Of a DNA stretch of 60,797 nucleotides, positions 53,541 to 60,797 are shown in pieces. The stretch is from Rhizaria sp. SCN 62-66 (lineage: Eukaryota; Rhizaria, unplaced): assembly GCA_001724265.1 (NCBI GenBank), contig MEDY01000155.1:1-60797 (forward strand), given 5' to 3'. A model generated the notes under the pieces. It did not search any database. It saw only the letters and a program-made list of their open reading frames with translations, and was not told the origin of the DNA. The first letter of the stretch is position 1, and every line of letters begins with the position of its first letter. The translations under genes and the position numbers were made by a program.

Positions 53541-54467
53541 TCTGTGATTTGCTGACTCGTGGACCCGATAAAAACTGTGACAAGCAACATGAAACGCGGG
53601 ACATGTGAAAGAAGTGGGTCAGCGGAGACGTTGGTTGACAAGATGAAGATAGCGCGGTACAATCAAATGCAATTTTCAAATTATACCAAGCGCATGTACA
53701 GTCGTGTTCATAAGTACAACGCAAAATAACCCCGCGATTACTTCCCATGCAGATGAATCGGATCCATGAAGTGTTATAGACGCAATATGAGGCTAATTGT
53801 GGAAGATGGTTGCAGCAGAGAGTAGGATGACGCAAAATGACGAGTAATGTTTTAAGTGCCATATTTTGATCGTCAAACGAGCTATTTTTCCGATATATCA
53901 ATATAAACAGCGGGGAGTATGTTGTACTTCATTAAAACCTTGGGTACAATGTGTACAAGAGTGACATGTAGTATGTCGGCTCTGTGCGGGGGCTGAAGCT
54001 AATACACTGCTCAATTCTTCTTCTTGCGTTAGCGGCTGCAATACGCTTACAAAGCATTGCAAGACTACCATGTCGAGTGCCTCATCCTGTTGTCCACTGA
54101 CATAAATCGTTGCCACCCGTCAAGTCACGCACGACGCGACGCGGCCATTTACGATGACTAACTTTGACTATACTTTCACGCCTGGGTTGCGTTCCTGCAG
54201 CTCTTCAACTTCAACGCTATGCGACAAATAAAACCTCGCGTAGATTCTCGAAGTGTAAAAACGTGTCTTGAAACCCGGGAATTATATTACTGGCTGTTGG
54301 CCATCGAGCTGTATTAAATCAAGCTGTAGAACGGTCAAAGCGTTATGTGCTCGAGATATTTTGCTCCTACATAGCATGTCAGGTACGCTCGGCAGATTAT
54401 ATTGGTATGATGTGAGCTATATGACAAAGATTGATTCTCACGAATCGACTGATGTTGCATGTACACC
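53541..54467. other. AT-rich spacer upstream of RAB5IF
   Basis: 927 bp between RAB5IF and the end of the ARM-like gene, both on the minus strand. It should hold the RAB5IF promoter. ORFs in it are short and unbiased. No RNA gene recognised. Confidence 0.5.
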
Positions 54468-54799
54468 TCACATGCGGCGCCTGAAGCCGGCGGGCACCAT
54501 AGTCACCTCACAGCATGCCTGGAAGGACTGCAACACTTCGGCGTCGAACGGCTCGTCCCCGCTGTCGCCCGCCGCTGTCACTGTGCCCGCCACGCACGAC
54601 ACCACGCGGCCGACGGGCACTACGCCGCGCAGCAGGCTCACGGGGCACGGCTTGAAGACGATGAACCACGACGTGTCATTAGGCCCAATCATAAGCTGCG
54701 GTGTGAAGGGCGTGACGCTGCGGGGGTAGAACAGCACCGTGCCGACGATATACGTCGCTGCGACATCGGCGTCAGCGCCCACAGTCGTCGTCGTCGTCG

Positions 54800-54831
<32 letters not shown>

Positions 54832-57005
54832 GGCGTCGTCGTCGTCGTCGGCGGCGGCGCGGCGTATTCGCCGTAGACGATGTCGCGCGCCGGAAGGGAG
54901 ATCTGCGCAGTGGCACAGCGGTGATCTGCCGCGATGATGGCAATGTGGCGGCCGATGGTGAGAAAAGGCAGCGACGCAGCCGTGTCCACCCCGTGGGAAA
55001 GAAGGCACGGATGCGGCATAGTGGTGCTCATGTTGGAGGTCTTCGTCGCAGCACGGAAGTGCGCAGCATTGCACGGAAGTCGCTCATCATCGAGTCGGAT
55101 GACAACCCGGAAGTCGCGTTGCTCGCGTTGCGGAACGTTAGTGATTTCCATTTTCATTATCACATCCGACGCCACGTGCTCAGCTTTCACGTTTTCAAGA
55201 GCGTATGACAGGACGCGTTCGCGCGCCCTGGCCTGAAGCAGCGACAGTGCCGCTTCAGAGGGCGCACCGTTGACTCGCACAGGGGGCGTCTGGTCATCCG
55301 ACCTCCGAGGGTAACCACTCTCTTCCAGACTGCGTGTGATGTGCGCATCGAACGCGCATTCCCAGTCGTTGTCCGGCGACGAGAACGCACGCGTGTCTGC
55401 AATAGTCTGCAGGCGCAACTCCTCCGTCGCGGCTGTGTCCGGCGCAATAACCCCCATACTCATCAGCAGTTTGCGAAGATTTGTCAGCTCGTGTAGCACG
55501 GGGCCGCCGTCGCCTTGGTGCGCGCAGGCATCGTGGCGCAGCAGCTCGAGCGCCTGCAGCCCGCGACCTGCGATGAGCTCAACCACGGCGGGATTGGGCG
55601 ACGCAACGGCGCTGTCATAAACTGCCGCGTCAGGCGAGGTGTCGCACATGATGATAAAAGAAAACAGCATTGCCAGATGACGCACAGCGAGGTCTGCACG
55701 CGTCTGTTCAAAATTAGGAGGATCGTTAGGGCCACGCTTTCGAATCGGGAAGCGCATCAGAAAAGTACAGATAAGCTTTACAGCACCAATATTACGCAGC
55801 TGGCGCGCCGCGTGCGTAGTATTCGGGGCGCTGTCGATAATGCAACCGAATAAAACCGTACAGTTGCGTTGTAACGTCATTTCCATCACAGGATGAAGGC
55901 CTTCGCGAGCATGATCATTGATGTTGCTTAGCATCCGCGTAAATCCAGGCGAGCACAAGAGCCTCTGCGCAACAGCAGGCATATGAGCGACCATCGATGC
56001 AAATACACCAATACACACGATTCCGCGATGAGCTTCTTCGATTGTGAACGTTTCGATGGGCGCCAAAAGGCGCTCAAGGCGTTCATCTGTGAAAGCGAGT
56101 GAAAAGGTGGCATCATCAAAGAGCTTCAGCAGGGTATCAAGTTGCAGCAAACTGGCTTTGCTCGAAAGTTGCAGGAACTCATCAAACTCATCACTGACGG
56201 CAAAGTCAGTAAGATCGCTGCAGCGGTGCGCATCGTCCCTTTCATCTCCACTCGTGCGCGTGAACAGAACGAGCAAGGTGTCGTAAGTCAAGCGTTGAAT
56301 GTCCCTGCTCAGCATGTGGCGCGTTTTATAGCGCCGAGCAATGCCGCAAAACAACGGGACCATGGGGGCCACAACAGCGTACGCAAGCTGGGGCGCCTTG
56401 ACGCCGTTGATGGTGGGGCTGAAGAGAAGCACAGACAGAACTTTGCTCAGTTTAAGGTGGAGGTTGAGATTGTCGCGAGTCAGCTGCTCCGGGCTAACAT
56501 ATTCCTGCACTGAACTCGCCCGTACAAACGAGGCAATGTGCGTCAGCGCGTCGAGCCGAATCTGCGTGGTGAGGACCGCATTGTTTGCAATCAGGTCAAC
56601 AATCCAGAGGAGATCTAAACACATCTTCGGGCTCATGTGAGGCGCAAGGAGAGATGCAGTCAGCGCCTCAACAGCGCCACTATCCACAAGCAAACAACAA
56701 CCGTCTTTGCACACGCCCAAGTAGTCAAACAAGGTGATGAGGTCTTTGACGCACTTCATGAAGACCTATGCATGTGGTGCATCAGTGAAGTGCAGCGACT
56801 GCACAAGCAGCGCAATGACCCCGCTCTCACGAAGCGTGAGGATGTTTTGAGTGCGGTCTAAAGACTCATCCATCAGTTTGTATGAAGAAACATGATCTGT
56901 CGTTAGAGAGGTGATACGTGCTATCGTCTCATGGACACGACGGAGAGCGCGCTTCTTAGCCGCCTGACTCTCACACTGTGCCTCCTCAGAGTTGGCCAGA
57001 GACAT
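54468..57005 (-). CDS. ARM-like helical repeat protein with one in-frame UAG
   Basis: An 845-residue protein from ATG 57003-57005 to TGA, with one TAG at codon 80. The N-terminal part is ARM-like: ESGVIALLVQSLHFTDAPHA, the TAG, then VFMKCVKDLITLFDYLG, DSGAVEALTASLLAPHMSP and LDLLWIVDLIANNAVL. The TAG sits inside a helical unit, and the ORF after it begins only at Met83 if TAG is a stop. Helical repeats seem to continue to about residue 480. The C-terminal third contains a poly-Thr run encoded by an ACG repeat and a compact region (TYIVGTVLFYPRSVTPF, then WFIVFKPCPVSLLRG). No specific family recognised. No intron. Confidence 0.72.
54784..54860 (-). repeat. ACG trinucleotide repeat encoding poly-Thr
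   Basis: Near-perfect (CGT/ACG)n microsatellite of about 75 bp inside the ARM-like gene, giving Thr runs broken by single Met and Pro. Likely length-variable. Confidence 0.8.
56766..56768 (-). other. In-frame UAG codon in ARM-like repeat
   Basis: Codon 80 of the ARM-like gene, in the context HFTDAPHA*VFMKCVKD. Open frame on both sides (79 codons before, about 765 after). Confidence 0.75.
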
Positions 57006-57845
57006 ATCGTATGTTGTCACAAGATGAGGTGCAGCCGAGAGCGTAGGTAACAGCAGTATATTCACATACAGCTGCACACACGCCCAAATGAATACCTGCG
57101 AGGTTATGAAACCGTTTCTGTGTCTTCTATAAGTTACCAAATGGCAAACGCACAATGTGCGCGTTGAGGCAGGAGAGTGCGAGTGCAGTTCTTCATAAGA
57201 TATCTCAATTTTAAAAGCATTGAATTTAATAATAGCTAGAACGCCGCTTTTAAACCAACATTTTTAGCTAGTAATGCATAAATACGATGAGCCCATTGCG
57301 TAATACATGTTCGAAGATGCGCAACCAAGGGGCAATACGGTTCACCACAAAAGTTTTTTGAGCGACCATGGTGACACATAATCACGAAAAAGCTATCACA
57401 GAGAGCACCTTTAGAGCTGCTGTCAGGGCAATAATGCACTTGTTGGTCATAACGAGTTGTTACGTTTATTATGCTGCGTCATATGGTTGTCACATGTCCT
57501 AGCGCGGCATTCATCACTATATTTACGACATAGGACTACAACTTTACTAGTACTTCGACAATGACACTCAGAAATAAAGGATAAGGCTTACGATAGAAAA
57601 AGAAAAAAGAAAACAAAAGAAGGTTTTAACACAAGACAGCACGGGTGATAAAGGTCCCACTGACTTTTGGGTTTATCATGTCGTCTGATAAGAACAACCA
57701 AAACAACAACAGACGACAAACCAAACACCCGTTCTTCAGTTAACACCATAGGACTAGGAGTGGGATAACACAGGGGGAAGAATGCGTACAGATATTCTTC
57801 GTTTAGTCGCTGTTCAGAGATCAAACTTGAGTGATACTGGGCGGT
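57006..57845. other. AT-rich spacer upstream of the ARM-like gene
   Basis: 840 bp between the ARM-like gene start and the stop of the coiled-coil gene, both minus strand. The ARM-like frame stays open to about 57155 without an ATG. The rest is AT-rich with no coding signal. Confidence 0.45.
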
Positions 57846-60797
57846 TTACGCCTGATATTGCGCCCGCAGCAGCCGCTTGCGCGCAGTCGCCGGCGACACA
57901 GCACGACGCTCCGCCCCAGCAGCCGCGGCATTGCCGTTGGTGTTGTCGGCAGGCGCAGCAGCAGCAGCGGCGGCAGCGGCGGTGGCTGCGAGCGCGGCGC
58001 TGGCAGCGCTCGAGTAGGCCTGTCGCGCCGCGCCCAGCGCGCTCGAGCCGCCGCCATTGCTGCCGCTATAGCCGCCGTAGACACTGCCGCTGCCGGTGCG
58101 AACGTGGCCCGCACCACCGCTGCTGCCGCCGTTGAGAGCGCCGTTGCCGTTGCCGTCGCCGAGCGCGCTGTGGCTGCTGATGCTCGCGGTGGCGGTCAGG
58201 TAGCCGTTACCGTTGCCGTAGCCGCCGCCCAGCGCGCTCGGCGCAACCGCATTGAGCGCGCCGTTGCCGTTGCCATAGCCGTTGCCGTTGCCGTGTGCGT
58301 CGGCGCGCGCGGAGTAGGCGTAGCCGGTGCCGTAGTCGGCGCCAAATGGGCTCGCGCTGCTGCCGTTGACGTTGCTGCCGCTGCTGCCGTCAGTTGCGCT
58401 GTAGTTGTTGAGCCCGTGCGTGTAGCCCTGCCCCGAGCCATGACGGGGACTGCGACTGGGGCCGTGACCGTGGTTGTGGTTGACCGACGGCGGCGGCGAG
58501 AGCGCGGCGCGCGCGGCGGCCACGCGGGCCGCGCGCGGCGACACCAGAGCCAACGCAGAGGCGGATGACGAGGAGACCGGGACGGCGCCGGGCGTCGTAG
58601 GCGTCGTGGGGTAGTTGGCGTTGCCGTTGCCGTTGCCGTTGCCGCCCGCAGTACTGCCCGCGATGTGGCCGCTGGCGTTGCCGCCACTGGGAGTGCGGAC
58701 GTGTGCGCCGGCATGAGCAGCACGGGTGCTGCTGCGCTGCGGCGTGTCGGCAGCGCCGGCGTCGTAGTTGCTACCCTCATACTGAACATCGCTGCCGTTG
58801 CCGCCAGTGCTGGTGCTGTGGGTGGCGGGCGCAAACGCGGAGACTGAGGCGGCGACGGACCGCGGCACGCGTGACGGCCCGCGGGCCGAGAACGGCGCCA
58901 TCGGCACTGCGCCGTGCCGAGAGCCGCCACCCACGCCGCCACCGACGCCGTTGCTAGTGCCGTTGCCGTTGCTAAGATTGTCGCTGCCAGTGAATGCGCT
59001 GTGCCGGTCGCTGGCGCGGGCCGTCATGGGGACTCCACCGTGCGTGCCGTGCGCCGACGACGACACGCGCGCAGCGGCCGGAGTCGCGGCAGCGTTAGCA
59101 TAGGCAGCATTGACAGAAGCGTGGGCAGATGGTGTGCTGCTGACAGGGTTGTTGTGGGTGCGCGAGGGCGGCGACGCGGGGTCGAGGTTCACGCGCAGTC
59201 TGCCCGCCGCCGCGTTGCCGCCGTACACACTGTCGGACACTGCGCCGGCGCCGCTGCCTGTGGTCGCGTTCGCGGCGGCGGGGGAGGTTGGCGAGCGTCG
59301 CGGTGAGTAGATGCCGAACGCGCCACCAGTCACAGGCCCAATGTGCGCGGCCGCTGACTCGGCCTCAACAGATGCAGCAGAGGTCGCGAACGTGTCGCCG
59401 CCGTCGCTGTCCTCGTCCTCGTTCTCAGCTGCAGCAGCGCTCACAGCCGCAGCGGCCACCGTCGCAGGCCCGGTGGCCGCGCGGCCGGTGGTGGGCATGG
59501 CGGGGGGAATGTAGAGCACGCGGCCCACGGTCGCCAGAGGCTCGTGGGTCAGCATCCCGCCGAAGTCTCCGCCCACACTCGCGCTCGCGCCGAGGCCCGC
59601 GCTAGCCCTGAGGCCAGCGGCACTGAAGCCGCCCGAGGCCGCGGCGGCGACGCGGGCGTCGGCGGCGGCACGGACGGCGCGCTCGCGCGCGTCGAGCTTG
59701 TCGTAGGCAAGCCGGTCCAGGTCGATGTTCATGGCCAGCGTGCGGCGCAGGTGATCCAGCGCCGTCTGCTTCGCCGCCAGAACGGCCATGAGCTGTTCCA
59801 CGGCCGCCGCGTGCCGGCCCTCGAGCTCGCGCACGGCCGCGGCGTGCGCGCGCTCGGTCTGCGCCAGCTTGCCCTCCCACGCGCGGCGGTCCTGCAGCGC
59901 GCGCGCAAGCTCGCCGTCACGCGCCGCCTCGCTCGCGGCGGCGGTGGCGCGCTCGCGGGCGCGCGCGTCGGCCTCGGCAGAGCGCGCGGCGGCGTCATGC
60001 GCGTCGGCCAGCGCGCGCACCTCGGCCTCGTGCTGCGCGATGAGCCGTGCTAGCTCGGCCTCGTGCGCCAGCCGCTCGCGCCGCAGCTCGTCCACCGCCG
60101 CGTCGGTCTCGGCGCGGCCTTGCGCGCGCTGCGCACGCAGAGCGGCGTCCCACTCGCGTTCGCGCGCGGCCGCCGCGTCCTCGAGGGCCGCCGTCGCCGC
60201 GCGCACGCGCTCCTCGGAGTCGCCGGCCGCCGCGCGCAGGTCAGCGGCGCGCGCGGCCTCGACGGCCCGCAGCGCGCGGTCGGCCGCCGCCAGCCGGTCC
60301 TCGTACTCGAGCCGGAGGCGGCGAGCCGCGTCCTCGGCCTCGGCGCGCGCGGCGCGGGCGCGCTCGCCGGCTTGCAGCACGGCCTCGCGCGCTGCGGCGT
60401 CAGCTGCCGCGCACGCCGCGTCGGCGTCGCCCCGCTGCGCCCGCGTTGCAGCCTCGCCCTGGCGCGCAGCCGCCTCGGCCTCGGCCGCGCGCGTGTCAGC
60501 GGCGCGCAGGCGCAGCTCCAGCGCGCGGCGCTCCTCGGCAAAGCGCGCGACGGCCTCCTCAGCGGCGTCGGCAGCGGCGGCGCGGGCAGTCGCCACGCGC
60601 ACGTCGGCGTCGTGCCGCTCCTCGTCCACGGCTGCGGCGCGCTCCAGTGCCAGCGCGGCTTCACGCTCGCGCAGCGCGGCGCGCGCGTCGGCGGCGGCCG
60701 CGGCGGCCTCGGCGCGCACAGCGGCCACGCGCCCCGCCTCGGTTTCGGCCGCTGCGGCGCGCGCGGCGGCGGCCTCCTCGCGCGCCGCCGCCAGCGC
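57846..60797 (-). CDS. Coiled-coil protein with Asn-Gly-rich tail (5' end missing)
   Basis: At least 983 residues; the frame runs off the right edge, so the start lies outside. The N-terminal 380 or so visible residues are an Ala/Glu/Arg-rich coiled coil (for example EERRALELRLRAADTRAAEA and AALEDAAAAREREWDAALRA), ending near DHLRRTLAMNIDLDRLAYDK. A low-complexity Ser/Ala/Gly region follows, with many Gly-Asn-Gly-Asn and Gly-Tyr-Gly-Asn repeats, and a basic end (ATARKRLLRAQYQA). Ends in TAA. This could be a cytoskeletal, basal-body or scaffold protein, but coiled-coil composition alone does not show function. Confidence 0.75.
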   Translation of the reverse strand, partial: ALAAAREEAAAARAAAAETEAGRVAAVRAEAAAAAADARAALREREAALALERAAAVDEERHDADVRVATARAAAADAAEEAVARFAEERRALELRLRAADTRAAEAEAAARQGEAATRAQRGDADAACAAADAAAREAVLQAGERARAARAEAEDAARRLRLEYEDRLAAADRALRAVEAARAADLRAAAGDSEERVRAATAALEDAAAAREREWDAALRAQRAQGRAETDAAVDELRRERLAHEAELARLIAQHEAEVRALADAHDAAARSAEADARARERATAAASEAARDGELARALQDRRAWEGKLAQTERAHAAAVRELEGRHAAAVEQLMAVLAAKQTALDHLRRTLAMNIDLDRLAYDKLDARERAVRAAADARVAAAASGGFSAAGLRASAGLGASASVGGDFGGMLTHEPLATVGRVLYIPPAMPTTGRAATGPATVAAAAVSAAAAENEDEDSDGGDTFATSAASVEAESAAAHIGPVTGGAFGIYSPRRSPTSPAAANATTGSGAGAVSDSVYGGNAAAGRLRVNLDPASPPSRTHNNPVSSTPSAHASVNAAYANAAATPAAARVSSSAHGTHGGVPMTARASDRHSAFTGSDNLSNGNGTSNGVGGGVGGGSRHGAVPMAPFSARGPSRVPRSVAASVSAFAPATHSTSTGGNGSDVQYEGSNYDAGAADTPQRSSTRAAHAGAHVRTPSGGNASGHIAGSTAGGNGNGNGNANYPTTPTTPGAVPVSSSSASALALVSPRAARVAAARAALSPPPSVNHNHGHGPSRSPRHGSGQGYTHGLNNYSATDGSSGSNVNGSSASPFGADYGTGYAYSARADAHGNGNGYGNGNGALNAVAPSALGGGYGNGNGYLTATASISSHSALGDGNGNGALNGGSSGGAGHVRTGSGSVYGGYSGSNGGGSSALGAARQAYSSAASAALAATAAAAAAAAAPADNTNGNAAAAGAERRAVSPATARKRLLRAQYQA

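Noticed and set aside
1-60797. UAG read as pyrrolysine, or TAG-specific recoding signals
   Set aside because: Pyrrolysine use is confined to some archaea and bacteria. The sites share no neighbouring structure that I can see, and several lie in poly-Gln.
1-60797. UAG read as leucine, as in some other protists
   Set aside because: Possible in principle, but four of the nine sites sit in or beside Gln runs, and CAG-to-TAG is a single step. A formal test is still needed.
1-60797. Bacterial contamination or horizontally acquired island
   Set aside because: Spliceosomal introns, KDEL, PIG-H, DCC1 and CFAP298 are eukaryotic, and codon bias is uniform along the window.

Overview
The window is nuclear DNA from a eukaryotic protist that probably makes cilia or flagella. 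Nineteen genes can be supported. Coding regions are very GC-rich with strong G/C at third codon positions and many Ala, Ser, Gly and Gln runs. They are separated by short AT-rich spacers. Nine of the genes are split by 14 short introns (123-391 bp). Recognisable genes are purely eukaryotic: calreticulin with KDEL, spliceosomal cyclophilin PPIL3, the splicing factor RED/IK, PIG-H, DCC1, a Tul1/Dsc1-type membrane RING ligase, a DHHC palmitoyltransferase, RAB5IF and the ciliary protein CFAP298. CFAP298 argues for motile cilia. I cannot name the lineage from sequence alone.

The main discovery candidate is a changed nuclear genetic code in which UAG is a sense codon, most likely glutamine. Nine in-frame TAG codons lie inside four genes: a PPME1-like methylesterase, an OTU protease, an unidentified 943-residue protein and an ARM-like protein. 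In every case the same frame stays open, for up to hundreds of codons, on both sides. Four of the nine TAGs sit inside or next to glutamine runs. In the PPME1-like gene the HG, DLRAHG and GHSVGG motifs of one alpha/beta-hydrolase fold are separated by these TAGs and all share one frame. None of the 18 gene ends visible in the window uses TAG (12 TGA, 6 TAA). One weakly supported exon near 18.07 kb may end at a TAG and is recorded as possible counter-evidence.

A second unusual feature is the 5' splice site. Thirteen of 14 inferred introns begin GTACG (mostly GTACGT) and one begins GTTCG, instead of the usual GTRAGT. Acceptors are ordinary YAG or AAG.

Layout. 0-2.7 kb: PPME1-like gene (minus), running off the left edge. 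3-6.1 kb: DHHC acyltransferase (plus). 6.3-8.3 kb: multi-pass membrane protein (minus). 8.7-11.6 kb: PPIL3 (minus) and calreticulin (plus), head to head. 12.3-17.4 kb: OTU protease (minus). 17.4-18.9 kb: AT-rich, with weak exons. 18.9-19.9 kb: CFAP298 (minus). 20.5-27.7 kb: giant RING ligase (minus). 28.4-30.5 kb: DCC1 (minus). 30.8-31.1 kb: small membrane protein (plus). 32.1-36.9 kb: large type I surface protein (minus). 37.7-38.4 kb: prenylated EF-hand protein (plus). 38.4-41.8 kb: T-rich gene-free block. 41.8-44.7 kb: 943-residue protein with two UAGs (plus). 44.9-48.0 kb: SpoU-family RNA methyltransferase (minus). 48.3-49.5 kb: PIG-H (minus). 49.9-52.4 kb: RED/IK (plus). 52.7-53.5 kb: RAB5IF (minus). 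54.5-57.0 kb: ARM-like protein (minus). 57.8 kb to the right edge: coiled-coil protein (minus, 5' end missing).

The genes do not form one pathway. They are a normal mix of housekeeping functions: ER folding, lipid and GPI modification, splicing, replication and cohesion, RNA methylation and cilia. A recurring theme is that conserved domains are stretched by long low-complexity insertions or tails. The antisense ORFs in GC-rich exons are composition artefacts and are left out.
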